This document shows, piece by piece, positions 47,177 through 57,959 of a stretch of DNA of 64,000 nt. Source of the DNA: Ariolimax columbianus (lineage: Eukaryota > Mollusca > Gastropoda > Stylommatophora > Arionidae). The DNA is taken from the NCBI GenBank assembly GCA_036924085.1, contig JAVGWX010000012.1, forward strand, positions 5,001-69,000, given 5' to 3'. Within the stretch, counting starts at the first letter, position 1, and every line of letters begins with the position of its first letter. The notes under the pieces were generated by a model. It had not been told where the DNA came from. It saw only the letters and a list, made by a program, of their open reading frames with translations, and did not search any database. Position numbers and translations under genes: made by a program.

Positions 47177-47880
47177 TTAGGTACTCGCCTCCCAAAGCGA
47201 TGAACAGAAACGGTGGACTTTAATAATAATAATGTTCGTTAAGGCGTTTGAGGCCCGTTGCGTCGGTCGGCCACATCCATGACCCACAGCTGTAGCGTGG
47301 TTCCAGGCCTCGTCCAAGGCGGAGGAGGAAGTTGTTACTTGCTGGAGCCATACTCTTCGGCGACGGCCTCTTCTGCGTCTCCAGCCGGTCGGGGGAAGAC
47401 TTTTTGGCGCTGAGGAACGATTTGTGTAGTATCTTGTGGGCAGACTTTCCTGGTCCAGGCGTTCAACATGACCGAACAAAGAAACTCGGCGCCGGTCAAA
47501 TGTTTCTGAGATTGGGTGGAAGTATGTTTTAGCAGAGACCTCCAGGCTGCGGATGTAGTTATGCCATCGGATGCTCTGGATACGCCACTGGTTGCGCATA
47601 TGAAAAGCTTCCAGTCTCGACATGTTGTGTTTCAGCAATATCCATGTTTCGGCGTCGTAAAGCAGGACTGGGACCACGCAGGACTGGGACCACGCCCGAC
47701 TGGGACCACGCAGGTCTGGGACCACGCAGGACTGGGACCACGCACGACTGGGACCACGCACGACTGGGACCACGCACGTCTGGTAGATGCAGATTTTCAT
47801 CCCAATCGAGATCTTGCCATTGCTCCACACACGTCGGAGGTTGTGCATGGCGGCCTGCAGCTAGTCCGATCAGCCTTGAC
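47177..47880 (-). mobile_element. LINE reverse-transcriptase C-terminal fragment with internal array
   Basis: The minus strand encodes VLLYDAETWILLKHNM, LEAFHMRNQWRIQSIRW and VSLFGHVERL, the usual C-terminal part of a LINE RT. Just upstream of LLYDAETW the sequence for CVVPV is expanded into a 16-bp array (47660-47790). Confidence 0.82.
47660..47790. repeat. 16-bp minisatellite within LINE RT coding
   Basis: About eight units are built on ACTGGGACCACGCACG. Confidence 0.92.
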
Positions 47881-48360
47881 ATATCGGGACCGCTGTGCTC
47901 ATGCTACCGAGGCCTTGACATATCAGGACCGCTGTGCTCATGCTACCGAGGCCTTGACATATCAGGACCGCTGCGCTCATGCTTCCGAGCCCTTGACATA
48001 TCAGGACCGCTGCGCTCATGCTACCGAGACCTTGACATATCAGGACCGCTGTGCTCATGCTACCGAGGCCTTGACATATCAGGACCGCTGTGCTCATGCT
48101 ACCGAGGCCTTGACATATCAGGACAGCTGTGCTCATGCTACCGAGGCCTTGACATATCAGGACCGCTGTGCTCATGCTACAGAGGCCTTGACATATCAGG
48201 ACCTCTGCGCTCATGCTACCGAGACCTTGACATATCAGGACCGCTGCGCTCATGCTACCGAGACCTTGACATATCAGGACCGCTGCGCTCATGCTATCGA
48301 GACCTTGACATATCAGGACCGCTGCGCTCATTCTACCGAGACCTTGACATATCAGGAGCG
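47873..48360. repeat. 36-bp minisatellite
   Basis: About 13 units contain CTTGACATATCAGGACCGCT. Frames stay open on both strands because the period divides by three. Confidence 0.94.
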
Positions 48361-48459
48361 ACCGAGATAGATGAATTCGTTGGTGCCCTCAGCAGTGTGA
48401 TTTTGATTTAAATACCCTCGTGTGCTGTGTAGAAAATAAGGTTCTGAACAGGTCTATGA

Positions 48460-48715
48460 AGGACGTCTTGGCCCAGGATATAGACAGGTCGAGGGAGGAC
48501 GTCTTGGCTCAGGATATAAACAGACCTAGAGAGGACGTCTTGGCTCAGGATATAGACAGACCTAGGGAGGACGTCTTGGCCCAGGATATAAACAGACCTA
48601 GGGAGGACGTCTTGGCCCAGGATATAGACAGGACTAGGGAGGACGTATTGGCCCAGGATATAGACAGGTCTATGGAGGACGTCTTGGCCCAGGATATAGA
48701 CAGGTCTGCCCGGCA
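48460..48715. repeat. second 36-bp minisatellite, unrelated unit
   Basis: About seven units contain GAGGACGTCTTGGCCCAGGA. Confidence 0.93.
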
Positions 48716-48934
48716 GAATAGGTCGGGGGCAAGATAATATCCCTGTCAACTATCATAGTGACCCCTGGTTTCACGGAAGATGGGATCAGAGTTGCCTCCC
48801 GTCGTCTTGTCTTGCCACTGGTTCAATGAAGCTCGGGACCAGAGAGTGAGGTCAATGGCAAGCGAAGTTCCGTCCTCACTATAATACAGCCCAAGTTACA
48901 TCATCAAAACAAAACCATCTGTTGATATGGCCAT
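48716..48934. other. no gene seen
   Basis: Unique sequence between an array and the LINE-A 3' end. Confidence 0.45.
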
Positions 48935-49018
48935 CCTCTCTTGTGATGAGCAGCTAGTACATACTAACTCTATATGGCTTTCCATCGTTGTCGATGAGGA
49001 CCGACGACATCATCCTTG

Positions 49019-51625
49019 TCACAGATTTCCCTGTTGGGTGTGGGTGCGCATGTGGCCGAACAGGCCAATGCGGGCACGAAAACATCTGCTACTTATCGGG
49101 CACACGAGGTTTGTAGAAGGTGATGGTGTTCCCGCTGTTCGGGATTTCCACGTCTCGCGTCTGCTCTGGGTTTTCACAACACGGTCATCTTCACCGGCAG
49201 CTACACCCGATTTGACTGCTCTTCTCCAGTCAGATCTGTTTTGAGCAAGACATTCCCAGGTGTCGATGTCTATCTGGCAACTTTTCAGTGAGTCCTTCAG
49301 ACCGTCTTTAAATCGTTTCTTTGGGCGCTCTCTCTCGCGCCATCCCTCTCTCAGCTCGCCGTAGAGAAGCTTCTTTGGGAGCCACTTGTCTGACATACGG
49401 ACGAGGTGTCCGGCCCATCCTAGTCGTGCTCTGTCTAGCAGTGCATGGATGCTGGGCATGTTAGCCCTCGAGAGAACCTCGATGTCAGTGACACGATCTT
49501 GCCATCGGATGTGGACTATTCGCCTCAGGCAACCTGTGTGGAAGTGGTTTAACCTCATTGCATGTCCAGAGTATACAGTCCAGCTTTCGCAAGCGTATAG
49601 TAGGGTTGGAATGATGGTTGCACCGTAGACTTTGAGTTTGGTCTTGACGCTGATGCCACGACGTGCCCAGACCATCGAGCGCATTCTACCAAAGGCTGTG
49701 CTGGCCTTTGCTATTCTGCTTGCCATCTCATCGTCTAGGCTGACAGATCTCGACAGCGTGCTGCCCAGATATGTGAATTTGTCTACGGCATTCAACGTCT
49801 GCCCGCTGACTGTAGTCTCTGGTTTTGTGTACGGCATGACTGGTGCTGGTTGGTACATGACCTCTGTTTTTTTTTGCATTTATGGTCAACCCAAAATTTT
49901 CGCATGCGGCAGAGAACCGGTCCATTCCAACCTGCATGTTCAGTTCTGAGTTGCTCATTAGAGCACAGTTGTCAGCAAATACAAGTTCCCTGATTATGTC
50001 GCCAGCCACTTTGGTTTTGGCCTTCATTCTTCTAAGATTGAGTAACTTGCCATCTGTGCGGTACTTTATGGGTATTCCAAGCTCCAATGATCTGAAAGCG
50101 TCTGTCATCGTGGCCGCGAACATCATGCTGAACAAAGTCGGGGCGAGTACACATCCTTGTTTTACTCCGTTTGATACTAGAAACGTTTTAGAGATTGCAC
50201 CGCTGTCCAGTACACGAGCACACATGCCTTCGTGTAGCTGTTTCACCATGGTTATGAACTTGTTGGGGCAGCCAAACTTGGACATTATCATCCACAGCCC
50301 TCCTCTGTTTACCGTATCAAATGCCTTTGTCAAATCAATAAATATGGTATACAAGGCTTGATTTTGTTCCCGACACTTCTCTTGTACTTGGCGAGTGTCA
50401 CAAATCATGTCCACTGTTCCTCTGAATCCACATTGGCTTTCTGGGAGATGGTGGCTTTGTTCAAGGTGTTTGTTGAGCCTGTTTAGCAGTAAGCGCGCTA
50501 GGATCTTGCCTGCTACGGAGAGTAGTGATATTCCACGATGATTGTCGCATTTTTGACGGTTGCCTTTTCTTATGTACAGGTGAACGATTGAGTCGTCCTT
50601 TAGCTCCTGCGAAATTTTTCCTTCAGCCCACATGTGGCAGAAGAGTTCAGTGATCCTTCTGGTGAGGGATGGGCCAGCTGTCTTATATACCTCTGCTGGT
50701 ATTGCATCCGCTCCTGGAGCTTTTTCTATAGATAGTGAACTGATTGCCCTGTCGACTTCCTCCTCAGTGATGACTTCATCCAACGCCAGGTTCAGTTCCA
50801 CCTGCGGCATTCGCCGGATAGCCTCCTCATTTATGGACGATGGGTGGTTTAGTATTTTGCAGAAGTGGTCTGCCCATCTGTCTAGAATCTCAACCTTATC
50901 TGTTAGCAATGCTCCATCCGCACTGCGAACTGGAGTATTACTAGAGGGCTGCGGGCCGTAGAGAGCTTTCAGTGCCTCGTAAAACCGTTTGCTGTCATGA
51001 CGCTCGGCGAACATCTCAATTTCGTCAGCTCTTTTGCTGAGCCAAGAGTCTTGCACCTTTCTAAGCCTGGTCGAGACAGCTTTGCGAACAGTATTGAAGG
51101 CAGCTTTTGCTGCCGGAGATGGTGTGTCCCTCTGGTATTCCCTGTGCGCTTCATGTTTTGCATCGAGAAGGCCCTGTATTTCTAGATCGTTCTCGTCAAA
51201 CCAGTCCGTATGCTTGCGCGTGAGTGGGCCAATGTGTTTAACAGCTGTATCGTTGAGTGTGTTTCTCAATGATGCCTAGTTCCTTTCGATGTCGTTCTTT
51301 TCAAAACGGAGCTCAGATAGTCTGCCCTCAAGCTCTTCCTCGAATCCTCCTCTCGTGGGTTCGTATTTCAGCTGAGAGAAATTTAGCTACCTCCTCGGTG
51401 GTTTCTTTCCCTGGGAGCGCATTTTGGGCTGGATCTTGAAGTTTAGCTTGGCAATGACAAGTCGATGGTCGGTCCAACATTCTGCACCGCACATGCTCTT
51501 CGTTACCATATCATCCCTACGTCTGATGATAATGTAGTCAATGAGGTGCCAGTGGCGGGACCTTGGGTGCATCCATGTGGTTCTATTTTGGACTGGAAGT
51601 CGGAAAGCTGTGTTTGTAATGAGTA
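49019..51625 (-). pseudogene. LINE-A endonuclease C-terminus, reverse transcriptase and C-terminal domain
   Basis: The frame 51269-49728 holds the reverse transcriptase with PEVYKTAG, CDNHRGISLLS, TIFIDLTKAFDTVN and VKQGCVLAPTLFSMMF. The catalytic box reads VFADNCAL, with Asn for the second Asp, so this copy should be inactive. A run of nine A (minus strand, near 49870) breaks the frame, and the coding resumes as 49879-49019 through YLGSTLSRS, LLYACESWTVY and a finger-like end (GLFGHMRTH) with a degenerate first Cys pair. The endonuclease C-terminus (HLIDYIIIRRRDD) lies at 51385-51625, separated by a stop. Confidence 0.9.
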
Positions 51626-51629
51626 GTTC

Positions 51630-54597
51630 TTCTTCTTCTTCTTCGAACGCTGTCAGACGTCATCCTGTATTTTTTCGAAAAAAGCAGCGGTCATCCTGAG
51701 GCTGTCGACACTGCCATAGAGCTTGTCTAGTGTTGCCACTGGTGATGGCCACATCTGCTTTCTCTGATCCTCGTATGTCGGGCAGTTTTGCAGCAAATGT
51801 TCAGCGGTCATTTTCCCGATACCACACGAGCAATCGTCAGTGCCACCTATCTTCAATTTATTGAATCGGCGGTACCTCAGTCTATTGTGGCCTGTGCGGA
51901 GTCTGAAGACCACGACCTGCTCTCTTCTGTTCAACTGGTAATAGGCATCGTTTTTTGTGTAGCCAGTATGTTCTGTTTTCCATTTGGTCATGTATCTAGC
52001 TCTAATAAGCCTTTTTGACTCTTCGTAGGTCACACTGGGGTCTGGTTGTTGTAGTCTTGCACCTTCTTTTGCCAGTCTGTCTGCCTCCTCGTTGCCTTGG
52101 ATGTTACAGTAGGATGGAACCCACTGTACCACTACTCTTTTTTGTGCGGACTGGTGGGATTGTTTACAGAGTACTGCTCTTAAATCATTAAGTTCAGTAT
52201 TTTTCTGGCTTTATAGTGCTGTGACTACGGCCAGGGCATCTGTAAACAGGACTATATGGCTTTCATTTCTTTTGCCTGTCACCATTTCTTCTACAGCAGC
52301 CCTAGGTGCCTCTGCCTCCGCTCTGAAATTGCTTGAGTATTTTCCAGTTGCCACTGACAGTGTTATTTTTCTACCATTTGGTAGACTCAGGAATGCCCCT
52401 GCCCCTCCATTCTGTGTTGTGTTTGTTACAGAACCGTCGGTGAATGCATGGGTCCAGTCCATGCTTGGGTAGCTTTTCGTTATGTACCTCAGGGTTATGT
52501 CTCTTCTTTCGTTTTCAGTCTGGCTGTTCTTTTTCTCCAATACCTGGTATATTTTCTACAACCTCTGGAAATATATGCTGCCTCCAGGTGGGTTTTCGTA
52601 CAGTAGGGATGGGCTTTGGTGTTGTTAGTGCGTTCATAGTGTCTTCGTTCATCTTTGATTTGGCTATTTCTGCAAAGTTTCTCCGCTTTAGTTTCCCATT
52701 TCCCAAATTATTTAGTCTCTGATGCATTGGGTGGTCTGTTAGTCTTCTGAGTTTCTATGCTTGCAGCTGGGCTCTGCAGTCTCTTCTGTCAGTCATGGAT
52801 TGCAGATTTGTAATCTTTTCAAGTTCTACAATTGGCGTTGACTTCATGCCTCCTGTTATAACTCTCATGGCTTGGTTTTGAAGTTTGTTAATTTTGTCAA
52901 AGTTCGCCTTTGCTGCTGTTGTCCATGCCGCAATGCCATACTCGAGAACTGGTCTCACTCTTTCAGTGTACAGTTTCTTTAGTATACTTTCGTCTGCTCC
53001 CCAGCTTGTGCCAGCAAGTTTCCTCATGATTGCCATTCTTTCTCTGGCTCTCATTCGGTTTCTCTCGATCTGACTTTTCCATGTCATGCGCCGGTCAAAT
53101 GTGACTCCCAGGTAGTTTGGGTTGTTGTTTGGCCGCAGGTATTTGCCGTTAAGACTTATGTTGGTGTTTTTGGGTTTGTTTGAAAGCGAGAATATCGTAC
53201 ATGTTTTTATTTCCTCGTTTATTTTGACCAGCCGTGAGTTTTCCCACTCCTCCAGCGATGTTAGGGCCTGCTGCATCCGATTACTTGCAATGGTGAGATT
53301 CTTTTCAGAGGTCCACATAGCCAGATCGTCTGCAAACATGGAGCTGTGGACTCTTCTTGGTATATTCTCTGTAATGTTATTTATATACACCAGGAAGAGT
53401 GTGGGTGACAGTACTCCTCATTCGGGTACTCCCTGCTCAAGTGTCACCTTTTTGCTCATCTGCCCTTGTACTTGACCTCTGACTGAGACTGAAAAAAAAG
53501 AAGAGATACTACCCTGAGCTACATAACGAAAAACTACCGAAGCATGGACTGGACCCATGCATACACCGACGGTTCTGTAACAAACACAACACAGAACGGA
53601 GAAGCAGGAGCATTCCCGAGCCTACCAAATGGCAGAAAAATAACAATGTCATTGGCTACTGGAAAATACACAAGCAATTTCAGAGTGGAGGCAGAGGCAC
53701 TGAGGGCGGCAGTAGAAGAAATGGTGACAGGTAAAAGGAATGAATGCCATATAGTCCTGCTTACAGATGCCCTGGCCGTAGTCACAGCACTAAAAAGCCA
53801 GACAAATACTGAACTTAATGATTTAAGAGCAGTACTCTGTCAACTATGCCAGCAGTCCGCACCAAAAAGGGTAGTGGTACAGTGGGTACCATCCCACTGC
53901 AACATCCAAGGCAACAAGGAGGCAGACAGACTGGCAAAAGAAGGTGCAAGACTACCACAACCAGATACTAGTATGACATACGAAGAGTCAAAACGGCTAG
54001 ATACATGACCAAATGGGAAACCGAACATACTGGTTACACCAAAAACGATGCCTATTACCAGTTGAACAGAAGAAAGCAGGTCGTGGTCTTCAGACTTCGC
54101 ACTGACCACAATAGACTGAGGTACCACCTATTCAACACATTGAAGATAGGTGGCATTGACGAATGCCCGTGTGGTACCGGGAAAATGACCGCTGGACATT
54201 TGCTACAAAACTGCCCGACATACGAGGATCAGAGAAAGCACATGTGGCCATCACCAGTGGCAACACTAGACAAGCTCTATGGCAGTGTCGACAGCCTCAG
54301 GATAACCGCCGCTTTTTTCGAAAAAATAAAGGTCGATGTCTGACAGCGTAAGAAGAAGAAGAAGACCTCTGGCTGTTCTGTTTTTGAGGTAGTGGCTGAT
54401 CCATATGTACATTTTCTCACAAACTTCACTTCTTCGTAGCTTGACTTTAAGTCCCTCTTTCCAGACCTTGTCAAATGCCTTTTCTAGATCCACCCAAACC
54501 GCTACTGTGTGTTTTTTCTGGTGGTAAGCATCCTCTATTTCCTGGGCTATGAGAGTGATCTGATCCTCAGTGGATCTATGCTGTCAATTTCTTTATC
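51630..54597 (-). mobile_element. LINE-B copy (outer), inside LINE-A, interrupted once
   Basis: On the minus strand this reads from the RT ([13 protein letters not shown] near 54490, [11 protein letters not shown] near 53330) through RNase H (YTDGSVT near 52440, [20 protein letters not shown]) to a zinc-knuckle-like end and a short (GAA)n tail at 51630-51645. The copy is 5'-truncated, carries stops, and is cut at 53482-54363 by an inverted LINE-B. Its 5' end is fused to rRNA-derived sequence. Confidence 0.9.
53482..54363 (+). mobile_element. LINE-B copy (inner), inverted inside the outer copy
   Basis: A 5'-truncated copy reads RNase H ([36 protein letters not shown]) to a (GAA)n tail. GACCTCTG is present at 53474-53481 and again at 54364-54371, an 8-bp target-site duplication. 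Removing the copy restores the outer LINE-B text. A deletion after ESKRL breaks the frame. Confidence 0.9.
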
Positions 54598-54726
54598 AAA
54601 CACTGAATGCGAACCAATCTAGCCCCCGAGAGACTAGCCCCAGATTTCCGAGGGTATAATTCCAGCACACGTTTCCTATTAGACCCAACAAAAGTGCTCT
54701 CCGCCTGTCAATCATTTCAGTGTTGG
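54598..54726 (-). other. junction segment between 18S and LINE-B
   Basis: Reading on the minus strand from the 18S break, the first part weakly resembles continuing 18S (GATTGACAG then GAGAGC). The last 50 bp or so match the outer end of the ETS block (ATCTGGGGCT, GTCTCTC, then CGCAT-CAGTGTT). LINE-B coding begins just after it. Origin is unresolved: degraded rRNA, a second spacer piece, or both. Confidence 0.45.
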
Positions 54727-55916
54727 CGTGTTGAGTCAAATTAAGCCGCAGGCTCCACTCCTGGTGGTACCCTTCCATCAATTCCTTTAAGTTTCAGCTT
54801 TGCAACCATACTTCCCCCGGAACCCAAACACTTTGGTTTCCCGAAAGCTGCCCGCAGAGTCATCGAAGCAACTCCTGCGGATCACTAGTCGGCATCGTTT
54901 ATGGTCAGAACTACGACGGTATCTGATCGTCTTCGCGCCTCTGACTTTCGTTCTTGATTAATGAAAACATTCTTGACAAATGCTTTCGCAGTAGCTCGTC
55001 TTGCGGCGATCCAAGAATTTCACCTCTAACGCCACAACATGAATGCCCCCGTTTGTCTTTGTTAATCATTATCTTCAGTTCCGAAAACCAACAAAATAGA
55101 ACCTATTCCATTATTCCATGCACCATTATTCAGGCAGCCGAGGCCTGCTTTGAACACTCTAATTTTTCAAAGTAAACGCGCCGGCCACCCGGGACGCTCA
55201 GCGAAGAGCACCCGCGGGAGAGAGCCGGCAGACGGTAGGGCAGGAGACAACGGGCAGTGAACCGGCGCCAGACCGCCCGCATGAGATCCAATTACGAGCT
55301 TTTTAACTGCAACAACTTTAATATACGCTTTTGGAGCTGGAATTACCGCGGCTGCTGGCACCAGACTTGCCCTCCAATAGATCCTCGTTAAAGGGTTCAA
55401 AGAGTCCAGTATTGTTATTTTTCGTCACTACCTCCCCGTGCCGGGAGTGGGTAAGTTGCGCGCCTGCTGCCTTCCTTAGATGTGGTAGCCGTTTCTCATG
55501 CTCCCTATCCGGAATCGAACCCTGATTCCCCGTTAGCCGTTACAAACATGGTAGGCATGTCACGTACCATCGACATTTGATAGGGCAGACATGTCAAAGA
55601 TACGTCACCGGCACATGAGGCCATGCGATCAGCACAAAGTTATCCAGAGTCACCAGTGGGGACGTTGCAACCCCGCGAGGGGAAACGACGATTGGTTTTG
55701 AACTAATAAAAGCGCTCTTTCCGCGAGGGTCGGAGCTTGGTAAGCATGTATTAGCTCTAGAATTGCCACAGTTATCCAAGTAGGATCGTGTCATCTAAGG
55801 AACCTCGACTGATTTAATGAGCCATTCGCGGTTTCACCGTGAGACAGTGTGAACTTAGACATGCATGGCTTAATCTTTGAGACAAGCATATGACTACTAG
55901 CAGGATCAACTAGATA
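54727..55916 (-). rRNA. 18S rRNA fragment, 5' two thirds
   Basis: The minus strand starts with a changed form of the universal 18S 5' end (GTTGATCCTGCTAGTAG) and runs in order through GCTAATACATGC, the universal GCCGCGGTAATTCCAGC core, GGTGAAATTCTTGGATCG and CTTAAAGGAATTGATGGAAG, to TTGACTCAACACG. About 1,190 nt are present and the 3' third is missing. Several conserved sites carry C-to-T or G-to-A changes (CCTGG to TCTAG at the 5' end, GACGG to GATGG). Some differences look compensatory (CCGCAG paired with CTGCGG), so the source was probably a working rRNA of this lineage. The fragment is flanked by LINE sequence and is not a functional rDNA unit. Confidence 0.93.
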
Positions 55917-56533
55917 TCTGTCGGAGACGGACGAACCACACACCGGTCGGCGAAGGATCGATGTGTAAAAAGCCTCTCCAGGACGGCCGCAGGGACCGAC
56001 TGACGGACGGACGGTTGTTCCGTCCCTCACTCCGTCGACCTAGGACCGCCTGGCAGGGGCCCGTACACACCAACCGACCGAGCGGGCTCGCCCGGGGAGG
56101 GATGGCAGCGCTCTGTGCAGAACGGATCCCAACGGCTCCCGGCGATGATTTTCACTCGGACTGGAGACGATTTTTGCCTGCCCTTCTCCGAATGGTTGTT
56201 CGGGCGAGGACAGGGCCTTTAGGCACGATTCCTGCTTTCCATTTGCCGGTCACAAGCTCTTTGCGAGAGAATGACCACAAGCGAGACGAACTGTCGAGAT
56301 TGACTATACGCCTTAGACGAACCACACGGACTGACAAAGCTTCTCGATACGGACCACAGTAACGCACCCTTTCCAGCGGTACGACTCCACAAAATTGGTC
56401 CCGCTACAGTGCCAGGGAAAAGCAGGCGAGCTGGTTAGGCGAGCCCACGCTCTCACTCCGCCTGACGGGACTGAGATCGCTGTACGAACACTGGATGCGA
56501 GTCAATCGTGCCATGGAGAGACCAGCCCCAGAT
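55917..56533 (-). other. probable 5' external transcribed spacer of rDNA
   Basis: This GC-rich, non-coding block is continuous with the 18S 5' end on the same strand. It ends exactly where LINE-A endonuclease coding begins. I infer a 5' ETS from position and composition, as this spacer is not conserved enough to recognise by sequence. If the block is a reverse-transcribed pre-rRNA, its far end may lie near the Pol I start site. Confidence 0.6.
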
Positions 56534-56537
56534 GTTC

Positions 56538-57130
56538 ATTTGCAGCACATGTCCTCAGAAGAAGCAGTCCGTTACTATTGCATTTTCCTATACCATGTCT
56601 GCCAATGGCCCCCTCCCAGGCTATATGGTCTGTGCCAACTCTAGCGTTACAATCACAGACGATGACCAATTTGTCAGATTTGGGGTATGCAGCGATGAGC
56701 TCAAGGTCCTCATAAAACTTATCTTTTGTTTCCTGAGGATTTGTCATTAAGTGTTGCATGGCGCCCTCCTATTAGGGGGAGACGCAGTGTAATCAGGCGG
56801 TCATTAATATCTCTGAGCATGCTTGTGAGCTTGTCGACCATGTTGGTCTTGATGACAAAGCCAACTCCAGCTTCACGGCGTTCTTCTTTGCTACGGCCGC
56901 ACCAGAAGAAAGTATAACCAGCGCCATCTTCTGTGATCTGTCCTTTCTCTGCCAGTCATGTCTCGCTCAGGGCAGCTATGCAGATGTTGTATCTAGCCAG
57001 TTCCCTGGCAATCAGTGCTGTCCGTCGTTCGGGTCTATTCGCTTTGGCGTTGTCCAGTAGTGTGCGAACATTCCATGTTGCAAGCGTGATAAGTAGTTTT
57101 CGTGATTGTTTTCTGCCTGTAACGCCGCTG
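56538..57130 (-). pseudogene. LINE-A endonuclease, N-terminal part
   Basis: The minus strand encodes LATWNVRTLLDNAK, RPERRTALIARELAR and IAALSET, then an in-frame TGA, LAEKGQ, GVGFVIK and, in a shifted frame, CDCNARVGTDH. These match the order of an exonuclease-endonuclease-phosphatase domain: the WNVRT start, the SET active-site segment (E in family enzymes) and the D-NARVG segment. A small deletion before MTNPQETK shifts the frame. Confidence 0.88.
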
Positions 57131-57209
57131 TAGTTTGGGGGCCCTGCCAGTTGTAAGTTGCTAGTCAGGGTGTGATCTGTAGGGTGATGTCATGAGTTGC
57201 GCAATGTGT

Positions 57210-57638
57210 TTATAGTAGGGATATGTGTGTAGGATCTTTCTCACTCTCTCGTCCGGACTCAACATGTTCTAGAGGCAAGACATTGTCAAGACTTCTAGTG
57301 AAGGGTTCGGATGCAGACAGTATGGTGTCAGCGTGTGCCTCATTGTCTCGGTAGCCCTTCCCTTCTCTTTTATCGCTAGGGTGGAACTTTGAGGTATCTG
57401 TGTCTGAGTGCATTTGTTTGTGTATTCTTCTTCCACCTCTCGTTCCTCTGGTCTTTCGCCTTGATTGTTTACTTATGAGTTCCGATGCCTCCTCGGTTAA
57501 GTGTATTTCCAGCAGACGCAACAGATGTAGATCTGAGTTTGAAGGGATGTAGTGTGCTGATCGAAGCGCGATGAGCTCCTTTCTGAAGTATCGTCTATTT
57601 GACCGGGTCAGGATGACTTCCTTCGTTTCAGTGTTCAT
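57210..57638 (-). pseudogene. LINE-A upstream open frame
   Basis: This is an open frame of 142 codons just upstream of the endonuclease. It is basic and charged in its middle (RRKTRGTRGGRR) and has no clear domain. It is probably a 5' coding part of LINE-A. I do not know its role. Confidence 0.5.
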
Positions 57639-57639
57639 G

Positions 57640-57950
57640 CTTCGTTATCTGGGTCACAATACAGCATGGAGCGACACTAGCTTTTGACTGTGTCAAGTTT
57701 CGGCCACGCTTTGTCCCATCGAAACTACACATTGTTTACCTTTCAGGACTAAAAATACACTGTTATATACTTCGTTGCATCACTTCTTTCACATTATTAA
57801 TTCACAAGTCGGCACATTTATATCCAGGAATCACGTTAATAGTCCGAGAGTTATCGTAGAAAACACAAATAAAACACCGTTTTATCAAGAGGGAAATCGA
57901 CTGCGGCCATGTCCGGCACCATCTTGACCCATCTGTTCTAACTAACTAGA
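57640..57950 (-). other. presumed LINE-A 5' untranslated region
   Basis: This stretch is non-coding and lies upstream of the LINE-A frames. It contains an ATGGTGCCGGACATGGCC-type segment near 57905-57930 (minus strand). No gene is seen. Confidence 0.4.
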
Positions 57951-57959
57951 AGCAAGTGA

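Larger units (their letters stand above)
48935..57950 (-). mobile_element. LINE-A, near full-length, split by a 4.9-kb insertion
   Basis: This is a non-LTR retrotransposon with an APE-type endonuclease, a reverse transcriptase and a C-terminal zinc-finger-like end. Its 5' half is at 56538-57950 and its 3' half at 48935-51625. The endonuclease frame runs ...RTCAANE on the right side of the block and resumes LLITNT on the left, so 51630-56533 is a later insertion. GTTC is present at both edges (51626-51629, 56534-56537), consistent with a 4-bp duplication. The type resembles elements often annotated as RTE or craniofacial-development-protein-2-like; the clade is not certain. Its outer ends are approximate. 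Confidence 0.85.

Noticed and set aside
54596..54781. LINE endonuclease-like coding after the 18S (LGLVS motif)
   Set aside because: The similarity to the frame at 56502-56759 is confined to the part that is not LINE-A, so it reflects the shared junction sequence and not protein.
55167..56367. Open frames in the 18S and ETS region
   Set aside because: They lie in rRNA and spacer sequence, which is GC-rich and stop-poor by chance.
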